Source of the DNA: JBCBJX01 sp038522735 | Lineage (GTDB): Bacteria; Pseudomonadota; Alphaproteobacteria; Caulobacterales; Parvularculaceae | Length of the DNA: 51,020 bases | Direction of reading: 5' to 3' | NCBI GenBank assembly: GCA_038522735.1 | Contig: JBCBJX010000012.1 | Location: 1 to 51,020 of the forward strand | Shown: one piece after another, positions 44,544 to 51,020 of the stretch | How the letters are laid out: each line of letters starts with the position of its first letter | Position numbering within the stretch: the first letter of the stretch is position 1 | The notes under the pieces: generated by a model | What the model was told of the DNA's origin: nothing | Databases searched by the model: none | The model's input: the letters and a program-made list of their open reading frames with translations, nothing else | Program-made: the position numbers and the translations under genes

Positions 44544-45010
44544 TCAGAATGCGACGGGTGTCGCGATGGCGGCGGCTGACAGGACGTTGCGGCCGAGGCG
44601 CTCGGAGCGGATGGCGATACGCAGGACGTCCTTGAGGCGACGGAACAGAACGCAGTCTTGACCAGACGCCGCTGACGATACCGGTCCCTGTTACGGGCGA
44701 TCCTTTTTCCTGTTGCATCGACCGGGGATGACGGGGTCGGCGCCGAGGTTGCGGAGGCTCTGGCGGAACGCGGTCGCATCACAGCCTTTATCAGCCATCA
44801 GACGCTTCGCGCCGTTCAGACCACTGATTTAGAGTTCAGCGGCCCGCACGTCGCCGACATCGTCCGGCGTGACCCTGAGCGCAAAGGGATGGCCGTTGAT
44901 TTCCGTCGAAGTGCAGAGCTTTTTTCTCCGCCCGCCCCGTGACGGACCGACACCTCGCGCTTTCGCCCGCTTTAGATCGAGCGTGGCGGTCCGTGGGAGA
45001 ACGGTTATGG
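44544..45010 (-). pseudogene. Degraded IS5-family transposase
   Basis: Pieces of a DDE transposase are readable on the minus strand in more than one frame. Around 44980-44840: ATLDLKRAKARGVG, then GGRRKKL and VTPDDVGDVRAAEL ending in a stop. Around 44830-44700: LMADKGCDATAFRQSLRNLG and PVIPGRCNRKK ending in a stop. The last piece, RRLKDVLRIAIRSERLGRNV, ends at 44544. These match, in order, the central DDE region, the ADKGYD segment and the C-terminal RLKD-RRIATRYD segment of IS5-type (IS427-like) transposases. In-frame stops and frameshifts make it inactive. No terminal inverted repeats were recognised, and only faint N-terminal sequence remains to about 45100. Confidence 0.75.
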
Positions 45011-45225
45011 GGAGAGCTTCAACGCCCGCCTTCCAGACGAGCTTCTGGACGGGGAGATCTCCGAGACCCTACGTGAGGCGCAGGTCCTCATCGCGGGGAG
45101 GGCGCCGACACTACAACATCCGGGTCGCCTCACTCCGCCCTCGGCCACTGACCCCCAGCGCCGGAGACACACCTCCCGCGGGACCCGAAAACCGTCATGA
45201 TCTAACCCGCGAACCGGATCAGTTC

Positions 45226-45244
45226 AAAAAAACGGAAAGTCCGT
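45226..45244 (-). terminator. Short rho-independent terminator after the exported-protein operon
   Basis: Read on the minus strand, ACGGA pairs with TCCGT around a 3-nt loop (45232-45244), followed by seven T (45226-45232). It lies about 20 nt beyond the stop of the 423-aa gene. The five-pair stem is short, so termination may be partial. Confidence 0.5.
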
Positions 45245-45265
45245 GTAATAGAAAAACTCAGTACA

Positions 45266-46537
45266 TTAATTAATATGGCGTCCAGGCGTCGTTATGGTCT
45301 CCGAAGGGCCGGCGGGGGCGCCGTCGGCTCCGAGGGGCTCCACTGCGATGCGCGTGCCGTCGGCGAGGAGCTCCCAATCGCTCGGCAATATGAGGAAACC
45401 GTCCGTCATCGGTGAGAGTGCGCGCTTCATTTCCCCGTTATTCGTGAGGCTCACGGAAAGAACCAGCCGCACGTCGTCGACCGGCGTCCACGATAGCGCC
45501 CAACGCGTTCCGCCGCCTGGGGTTCGAACGCGATGGGCGCGCGCATTCAGCTGGCCGCCTGAACCGGCTTCGTCCGCAAGGCCCGCTGGAACATCGTATA
45601 AGAGGGTCGGCATGGGAAATCCCGCGACGGCGCCGGACATCAGGTTCGTCGACTCCCCTGCAAGCGCGACGTCGGATCTCGCCTCGCGGTCGATTGAGGC
45701 GACGAACCGCAGCAGGATTTCGTGGCGACCGGAGATATCGCGCGGCAGGTCCGCGTATCGCGGTCCCTCGATCATAACGTCTCCGCCGGCGAACGCCGGA
45801 ATCGTGAACCGTTTTATCCGTGTAAAGCGTTGCTGATCGCCGCGCTCGTCCTCGCTCAGGGAGGCTTCGGGGAAAAGATCGATCTCCTGTAGAGGCGGAT
45901 CGCCGGGGCGGCGCACCTCCCACCAGCCTTCGAGAATTCCGACGCCCGTATGGCGCACCCGCGCGCGAACGCGCCCTTTATTGAGGTTTTCCTGACCCAG
46001 AACGACGATTGAGCGGATATCGTCGTCGGCCGGCTCCGACCCGAAGACGTCGACCCGCGACAACGACAGCGGCGCTCGGGCCGTGCCGCCCGTCAGCCGG
46101 CACGTCACAGGGACGAAGACGTCGGCGCCGGGACCCGCCCCGATATCGGCGCCGCCGACCGGCGAAAACCGGCGAACGTAATAGAAGTCGGAGAAAGCGC
46201 CGCCGCGCGCATTGACGACCGCAGCGCGAACGACTGAGTACGGAATGGTCATGACGTCCGAGACCCGCGAGACCGACGTCGCGCTCGATCCGCGATCAAG
46301 AGAGAGCGGCAAGCGTCCGAGGACCGAGCCTGGGTCGCAGGCGTTGTTTGCGAGGAGCCGGGTGCAGAACAGCGCTTCGGTCGTGGTGAAGAGCGCGCCC
46401 CCATCGTCTGCGAAGCGAATAAGAAGAGAGGTCGCGCGCCCCGTCGCCACGTTGACGCCCGTTGGATTACGGACGATGTCCGCGGCGGCCGGCGCCGACC
46501 AGCTGAGAATACTAACGAGCGCGACGATGAGGCGCAT
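45266..46537 (-). CDS. Exported protein of unknown function (423 aa), last gene of the exported trio
   Basis: A signal peptide (about 1-19, ending AAADI) precedes a mature protein predicted to be beta-rich: many short hydrophobic strands, few helices, and two Cys near residues 58 and 67 (FCTRLLANNAC) plus one in VPVTCRLTGG. The region around FSDFYYVRRFSPV is unusually aromatic. No named family is recognised with certainty. The start is three nt after the barrel stop, so the two are translated together and probably form one surface assembly; the protein could be a secreted subunit or tip component. The upper part could also be a periplasmic chaperone-like domain. Function should be treated as unknown. 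Confidence 0.75.
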   Translation of the reverse strand: MRLIVALVSILSWSAPAAADIVRNPTGVNVATGRATSLLIRFADDGGALFTTTEALFCTRLLANNACDPGSVLGRLPLSLDRGSSATSVSRVSDVMTIPYSVVRAAVVNARGGAFSDFYYVRRFSPVGGADIGAGPGADVFVPVTCRLTGGTARAPLSLSRVDVFGSEPADDDIRSIVVLGQENLNKGRVRARVRHTGVGILEGWWEVRRPGDPPLQEIDLFPEASLSEDERGDQQRFTRIKRFTIPAFAGGDVMIEGPRYADLPRDISGRHEILLRFVASIDREARSDVALAGESTNLMSGAVAGFPMPTLLYDVPAGLADEAGSGGQLNARAHRVRTPGGGTRWALSWTPVDDVRLVLSVSLTNNGEMKRALSPMTDGFLILPSDWELLADGTRIAVEPLGADGAPAGPSETITTPGRHIN

Positions 46538-46540
46538 GGC

Positions 46541-48616
46541 TCAGAAACTCCGTCCTATGGCGATCGAAACCGTTTCGGCGACCGTTTCGTCATTGAAGAA
46601 GGGCGTCTCGGTCTCCGTGTCGCGGCGCAGCCAGGAAAGGGTCACGGCCGGCGCCGCGTCGAGGGAGAACAAGGCGGCGACCCACGGCCCGAAATCGACC
46701 GTTGCAAAGTAGCCTGACGCGACCGTCCGGTCGGTCAGGAACTGCAAACGGTCGGCGCTCGTCCTCCGGGAGCGGTCGAAGCCGGCGCTCAGATGGGGGA
46801 GGGCGTTCCGATGGAAACGGGCTTCGAGCGCGAGCTCGACGCCGCGATCGATCCGCGGCGCGCCGGGGTCGCGGTCGTCCGTGTAAAGCACGCCGATCCG
46901 ACCGTTGATCGACCATGCCTCGCGGCTGGTTGCGAAGTCAACGGCGAGCCGATGGTCGCGCCGATCCGCCTCGGCGCGACCGATCTGCCGGTTGTCGAGG
47001 GCCGTGAACCCGTACTCCGTCCCGATGCTTCCCCAGTCGCGTCCCCAGTTCAGGCGTGCGGAGACCGTGTCGATTTTCTGGTCGGGAAGCTCAGAGCCGT
47101 CGAGGCTGGAGGCGCCGACGACGACGTCCCCGTTCAGCGTGATCGTTCGATCGACCCGCCAGGAGAGAGAAACGCTTGAGGGCGACCAGGGACGGACCGG
47201 CGCTCCGTCGGCGTTCAGAGTATCGAGATCAAGAACGATTTCCCTGGCGTCGTCCGACGTCGTCAGAATTCCGGGAACATCGTCGAGGTTGTTGCGCGAC
47301 AGGCGTTGCCGGACGCCGAGACGCAGTTTGCCGTGGGACGCGCTCAGATCGATGTCGGCCGTCCGTCGATCAACGTCCAGAAAACTCTGGATCGAGCGAA
47401 ACAGCGGGCTTGTCTCGGAAAGGGTCGCGGCGATATTCAGCGATGTGGGACGATTGCGCAGGACGCCGGACCAGAGGCTCCAGTCGATCTGATGCCGCAA
47501 CGCGTCGCCGCGCGTCTCGCCAGGATCGATCTCGGGGGCGATCACGAAGCCGAAAGGATCTGCATTTGCAGGATTATCGTACCGGGAGGACGCCGCCAGC
47601 AGCGAATAGCTGAAGGCGCCGTCCAGCGCGGTCAAGCCGAGGCCGGCCCCGAGAACGCGGTTGGTCTCCGCGTCCGGAACGAATCCGACGCCGAAATTCT
47701 CATCCGACGGTCGGTCGGCGTAGAGATAGCTTGCATGAGCGGAGAGGCCGACGGGCCCTGAGCGCAGAATATCGCCTTCGATGCGGCCGGAGACGCGGCG
47801 GGAGTTCGAACTCCATCCGATGGGGCCCCGCACGAGGCCGACGACGTCCGAGCCGAAGGCGTGGGCGGCGCCGGCGCGCAGGCGTCCGCCGAACAAATCG
47901 GCGCCCAGCGCAATCCCGCGCGACGTGATCCCGGAGCTGACGAGTTCGTTCGGGCTGGCGGTCTGAATATCACCGGCTGTCAGCGCCACGTCCGCAAGAC
48001 CTGACGCGTACCGCAGCTCCGCGACGCCGCGTGAAAGGTCTACGGCGGAGCCGCCTTCCCGCAACCGCGCGAACTCGTCCGACACGCCGACGAACTCGGT
48101 CGAAAGGGATGTCGAGAAAGCGCCGCGCGTGCCCGATATGGAGGAGGTCAGTCGGCCGGAGGCCTCCCCCTCATAGCGACGCAGGGGGTCGGGCTCCGGA
48201 ACGGTCTGCGGCGACGCCGTGCCGTTGGCGTCGAGCTGACCGCCTATTTCCGTCTCAACGCTGTCGAACACCTCGCCCCGCCGGGGCCGTCGGTACCGGC
48301 CTTCGTGCAGGAGCTCGCCCGTTTCGGAGCTGATGATTGCAATGGTCACCGGCGCTGCGGATCGCGGAAAGGGAAACCGCAAATCGACCCGTCGCGAGGA
48401 AAAGGCCGCGAAGGCTGTCGCGTAGGCGCCGTCGATATAAACATCAGCACCGGAAATATCTATATCAAGATTGATCTGAACGATCTCTCCCCGGAATAGC
48501 GCGACATCGCTCGCCGACTGCCGGAGCGCGGCTGCGGAAGCCGTCGACGCTGCTGTTGCGACGAACGCCGCCAAACTGAAAGCAAACAGGGTTTTCTGTC
48601 GACGGAGAGTCGGCAT
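46541..48616 (-). CDS. Large outer-membrane beta-barrel of unknown family (691 aa)
   Basis: A signal peptide (about 1-28, ending TASA) is followed by a periplasmic-type beta domain of about 100 residues (ALFRGEIVQINLDIDISGAD) and then a long run of amphipathic strands to the C-terminus, which ends IAIGRSF with the expected terminal Phe. The motif ALTAGDIQTASPNELVSSGI near residues 210-230, before a repeated barrel pattern, resembles large secretion pores in layout. Length is near that of fimbrial ushers, but usher plug and CTD signatures were not recognised. Flanked by an exported 122-aa Cys-repeat protein upstream and a 423-aa exported protein downstream, it is probably the pore or anchor of a small surface system. 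Confidence 0.75.
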   Translation of the reverse strand: MPTLRRQKTLFAFSLAAFVATAASTASAAALRQSASDVALFRGEIVQINLDIDISGADVYIDGAYATAFAAFSSRRVDLRFPFPRSAAPVTIAIISSETGELLHEGRYRRPRRGEVFDSVETEIGGQLDANGTASPQTVPEPDPLRRYEGEASGRLTSSISGTRGAFSTSLSTEFVGVSDEFARLREGGSAVDLSRGVAELRYASGLADVALTAGDIQTASPNELVSSGITSRGIALGADLFGGRLRAGAAHAFGSDVVGLVRGPIGWSSNSRRVSGRIEGDILRSGPVGLSAHASYLYADRPSDENFGVGFVPDAETNRVLGAGLGLTALDGAFSYSLLAASSRYDNPANADPFGFVIAPEIDPGETRGDALRHQIDWSLWSGVLRNRPTSLNIAATLSETSPLFRSIQSFLDVDRRTADIDLSASHGKLRLGVRQRLSRNNLDDVPGILTTSDDAREIVLDLDTLNADGAPVRPWSPSSVSLSWRVDRTITLNGDVVVGASSLDGSELPDQKIDTVSARLNWGRDWGSIGTEYGFTALDNRQIGRAEADRRDHRLAVDFATSREAWSINGRIGVLYTDDRDPGAPRIDRGVELALEARFHRNALPHLSAGFDRSRRTSADRLQFLTDRTVASGYFATVDFGPWVAALFSLDAAPAVTLSWLRRDTETETPFFNDETVAETVSIAIGRSF

Positions 48617-48686
48617 GGCGTTTCGCCTGAGCTGAGCTTGCCGAGGGTCAGTGCGAGCGGCTCAACGCCGCTCGCACAGCTTAGGG

Positions 48687-49055
48687 TCAGATGTTGACCT
48701 TGCGGCTCGGAGCCTTGATGTCCCGGCGCCGCCTTCCCGTGCATTGATCGGAACCACGGCGGACGGTCAGGCGATAACCGTTCGGGCAAGCCGGCGGAAA
48801 CGATGCGGACCCGACGCCGACACCGGTGACGCACATGTCTCTCGTACCCTGAAAATCTCGACGAAGATTTTGTCCGGGGAGACAGGCCTCCGGAGCTCGC
48901 GATATTGTCCGCGGGGCCCTGTAGCAGCGGGCGGCCGAGCTCTTCACTTGGAAGGCGTAACCGCTCGGACAGGCGAAATATTCGTCGCCGACAGCGGCCG
49001 AGGACGTGCTCGCCGGCGCCGCGGCCAGCATTGATGCGAGGACGAGATTGATCAT
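48687..49055 (-). CDS. Small exported Cys-repeat protein (122 aa)
   Basis: ATG 49055 has a GGAG site 7 nt upstream and opens a signal peptide (about 1-20). The mature protein has six Cys arranged as three similar units: ACPSGYAFQV-N-RC, ACLPGQNLRR-N-MC and ACPNGYRLTV-N-QC, each with about 14 residues between paired Cys. This suggests three disulfide-closed repeats. The C-terminus is very basic (GRRRRDIKAPSRK). No named family was recognised. It is the first gene of the exported trio, divergent from sigma 3 across about 180 nt that must hold both promoters. It may be the secreted product of the system. Confidence 0.7.
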   Translation of the reverse strand: MINLVLASMLAAAPASTSSAAVGDEYFACPSGYAFQVKSSAARCYRAPRTISRAPEACLPGQNLRRDFQGTRDMCVTGVGVGSASFPPACPNGYRLTVRRGSDQCTGRRRRDIKAPSRKVNI

Positions 49056-49232
49056 GGCGTTCTCCGTTCGCGTTTGACGATGGTCCCCCTGAGAGACCGT
49101 GACGGCGAGGATCACCCGCCTGTATCTGTAAACGGCAGACCGCGCTGATACCGGCCAAGGAGCGGACAGGCCTTGCATCGCCTCTCCTAATGCGGCCGAA
49201 TGCAACGGCGTGCGAACGGGCGGGAGCGGCCT

Positions 49233-49793
49233 ATGCTGGACGAGGACGACGGGGTCGGGCTGTCCGATTATTCGGAGGACGAACTCCGGATCGCGGAGGA
49301 ATTGTTCTCAGAACACTATGACGCGCTTGGACGGATCGCGCGCGCCAATCGTCGGCGGTCGCGGATGAAAGACACGATGCAGACGTCGGATATTCTGCAC
49401 GAGACGTTTTTCCGTCTGCGCGATCACCACGACTGGGTGTCAGGCTCGCATTTTCTGAACGCAGCCACGCTCGCCATACGCCAGGTGATCATCGACCACG
49501 CCCGCAAGCGCAACGCCGTGAAACGCGGCGCCGGCTCCGCCCACGTCCCCATTGAGGACGTCGAGGCGGTTCTGCCTGAGTTCAATGAGACGCCCGAAGA
49601 AGTGCTGGCGATCGCCGACATTCTCGACAAGGTCAAAGCGCGCAATCCGCGGTGGATCCGGATCGTCGACGCTCGGTATTTTTCGGGGATGACGGAGGAA
49701 GAGACCGCCGCCAATCTCGGCCTCTCCGTACGCACCGTACGCCGCGACTGGCGTGCGGCCCGCGATTTCATCGCCAGAACACTGGACGCTTGA
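49233..49793 (+). CDS. ECF-family RNA polymerase sigma factor (sigma 3)
   Basis: A 186-aa ECF sigma factor closely related to sigma 2: region 2 has TSDILHETFFRL and IRQVIIDHARKRNAVKRG, and region 4 has DARYFSGMTEEETAANLGLSVRTVRRDW. ATG 49233 is preferred because GGGAG lies 7 nt upstream; an ATG at 49200 would add 11 basic residues. It is divergent from the exported trio and converges with kinase 3, with only 15 nt between stops. The probable target is the trio promoter in the shared 178-nt divergent region. Confidence 0.9.
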   Translation: MLDEDDGVGLSDYSEDELRIAEELFSEHYDALGRIARANRRRSRMKDTMQTSDILHETFFRLRDHHDWVSGSHFLNAATLAIRQVIIDHARKRNAVKRGAGSAHVPIEDVEAVLPEFNETPEEVLAIADILDKVKARNPRWIRIVDARYFSGMTEEETAANLGLSVRTVRRDWRAARDFIARTLDA

Positions 49794-49808
49794 GCGCCGA
49801 TCTGTCGT

Positions 49809-51020
49809 TCAAAGACCCGGTTGCGGCGGCGCAAGGCCCGCACCGACCAGTCTCGCGTACCTTTCGCGCAGCCGCACGTCTTTGCGAACCACGCCCCAAT
49901 CGATCGTAGGCGGCAGGTCGGCGCGATCGCCATTGATCGCTTGCGAGGCCAGGAGAACGCGCTGGTTCGCCGACGCATCCCCGCCGCCCGTCTCGATCTC
50001 CGTTCGCAGTCGCTCAAGGAGGGCCCGGGCCTCCGCAAGGCGCCCGTCCGCCGCCGTCGCCTCGGCAAGGCTGGCGGTCGCCTCGATATAGCCGGCCGCA
50101 CCGGCGCCGGCGTACCGCGCGATGAGATCGGCTGCGGTCTTAAACAGATCAGCGGCTTGATCGAGGTCGCCTTCGCGCTGGGCGATCATGCCCTTCAGGA
50201 GCAGCACGCGGCCAGCCTCGCGGTTTTCACCACGACGCGCCGCCTCGATTGTTTGGACACGATCTATCAAGTCGTTAGCGACGGCGTGATCGCCGCGGTG
50301 CAGGATTTCGTATTGCGCGAGGTTTAGCCGGACGGTCGTGCGACCGGCGACGTCCGTCAGCGGAACGGCCTCGAGCTCCGCGAGGCTCCGTTTCATCGCC
50401 TGGTAGGCCGCCTCGACATCGCCTTTCACCGCCTCCATCCGCGAAAGCTGGTTGTAGAAGTACGCGATCGTCAGGGCGTCTTCCTGGCTCTTGAGAGCCT
50501 CGCGAAGCACCGTCGTCGCCTTATCGGCGTCCTCAATCGAGGACGACAGGCCCGCAAGCTGGGTCGTTGCGGCGACATGATCGGCTGAGAACGCATCGTA
50601 CCCGGAGGCGTACCAGGCCTCGACATCGCGCAGGTGCTCTTCGGCCAGATCCTGTTCGCCCATGTTCATATATACGATCCCGAGAAGGTGCCGACCGGAC
50701 ATCAGGACGTCCGGGTTGCCGTAGCCCTTTTCAACCCATGCTTCGAGGACGCGTCTCGCATTCACATAATCGTTCCGAAACGTAAAATGACGCCCGGTGA
50801 CATAAGCGAGAAGAGAGGCGTGCTCGGCGTCTTCCGCAGTCTTTCCATCGTACTCGTGCGCCGTGTTCCAATGGTCGAGCAGAACGTCGTTTTGCCGCTC
50901 CAGATCAGCGTCGCCGCCGAAAAGCGCCTGCAGAATATCCGAGTACGCAGCTTGCGTGTTCAACCAGCGCGAGGCCCGGTCGAGGTGAAATTTCGTTTCC
51001 GCCAACGCTTCAGCCGTGCG
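49809..51020 (-). CDS. C-terminal TPR region of a third Ser/Thr kinase, cut by the window edge
   Basis: The frame is open to the right edge, so the protein is incomplete at its N-terminus; about 400 residues are visible. They are helical TPR-like repeats that align in layout with the C-terminal region of kinase 2: both follow a helix of TQAE/AETKFHLDRA type, then have an AY-x2-I segment, GRHFLF/GRHFTF and a GNPD/GDPN-L-GG/SG-LLGI segment. By inference the kinase domain and TM helix lie beyond 51020. It is tail-to-tail with sigma 3 (15 nt), an unusual arrangement for a sigma-kinase pair. It could instead be a free TPR protein if the upstream part lacks a kinase. Confidence 0.7.
   Translation of the reverse strand, partial: RTAEALAETKFHLDRASRWLNTQAAYSDILQALFGGDADLERQNDVLLDHWNTAHEYDGKTAEDAEHASLLAYVTGRHFTFRNDYVNARRVLEAWVEKGYGNPDVLMSGRHLLGIVYMNMGEQDLAEEHLRDVEAWYASGYDAFSADHVAATTQLAGLSSSIEDADKATTVLREALKSQEDALTIAYFYNQLSRMEAVKGDVEAAYQAMKRSLAELEAVPLTDVAGRTTVRLNLAQYEILHRGDHAVANDLIDRVQTIEAARRGENREAGRVLLLKGMIAQREGDLDQAADLFKTAADLIARYAGAGAAGYIEATASLAEATAADGRLAEARALLERLRTEIETGGGDASANQRVLLASQAINGDRADLPPTIDWGVVRKDVRLRERYARLVGAGLAPPQPGL

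Noticed and set aside
46541..48616. Calling the 691-aa barrel a fimbrial usher and the 423-aa protein a chaperone or tip adhesin
   Set aside because: Length and operon layout are suggestive, but no usher plug, CTD or chaperone signature could be recognised.
1..51020. CRISPR arrays, rRNA or tRNA genes
   Set aside because: No regularly spaced repeats and no recognisable rRNA or tRNA sequence were seen on reading.

Overview
This is a GC-rich window from a Gram-negative bacterium, most likely an alphaproteobacterium. Evidence: several outer-membrane beta-barrels ending in Phe or Leu, TonB/ExbB/ExbD genes, and a polyhydroxyalkanoate (PHA) cluster in which phaC, a MaoC-Pta fusion, ackA and fabI occur together, an association typical of Alphaproteobacteria. 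The order cannot be fixed from sequence alone; a Parvularculales-like or erythrobacter-like marine lineage is a guess. No rRNA, tRNA or CRISPR array was seen.

Layout. (1) 1-228: a perfect 90-bp inverted repeat at the left edge. (2) 395-8782, plus strand: an ECF sigma factor, a membrane Ser/Thr kinase with a TPR-type C-terminus, an exported beta-barrel candidate, a 716-aa exported protein with one EF-hand loop, and an exported subtilisin-like protease. Three of the five are joined by ATGA overlaps. (3) 8783-9973: a decayed stretch with a serine-recombinase C-terminal remnant. (4) 9974-18749, minus strand: a Ca2+-type P-type ATPase and PHA synthase, then an ExbB carrying an N-terminal TonB_C-like domain, two ExbD proteins, a TonB-like protein and FabI. 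(5) 18918-25789, plus strand: MaoC-phosphate acetyltransferase fusion, acetate kinase and pstSCAB in one tightly packed operon. (6) 25887-33507: a second ECF sigma factor and a second TPR kinase flank a plus-strand operon of an RND/MMPL exporter, a LolA-like periplasmic protein and a DUF1302-like barrel. (7) 34398-43540: trifunctional propionyl-CoA synthase (Pcs) followed by bifunctional malonyl-CoA reductase (Mcr), the two large fusion enzymes of the 3-hydroxypropionate route from malonyl-CoA to propionyl-CoA. (8) 43625-45265: two small exported or membrane proteins and an IS5-family transposase remnant. (9) 45266-51020: a minus-strand operon of three exported proteins (Cys-repeat protein, large barrel, 423-aa protein), a third ECF sigma factor, and the C-terminal part of a third TPR kinase cut by the window edge.

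How it fits together. The carbon genes form a coherent theme. Pcs and Mcr can convert malonyl-CoA to propionyl-CoA, PhaC polymerises hydroxyacyl-CoA, MaoC-Pta/AckA link acyl-CoA to acetyl-phosphate and acetate, and Pst imports the phosphate that Pta uses. The second theme is a repeated regulatory module, an ECF sigma factor plus a one-TM Ser/Thr kinase with a TPR-type sensor region. It occurs three times, each time beside an envelope or secretion operon. The best candidates for undescribed biology are the sigma-kinase-barrel-EF-hand-subtilase cluster at 395-8782, the sigma/kinase-linked exported trio at 45266-49055, and the TonB_C-ExbB fusion.
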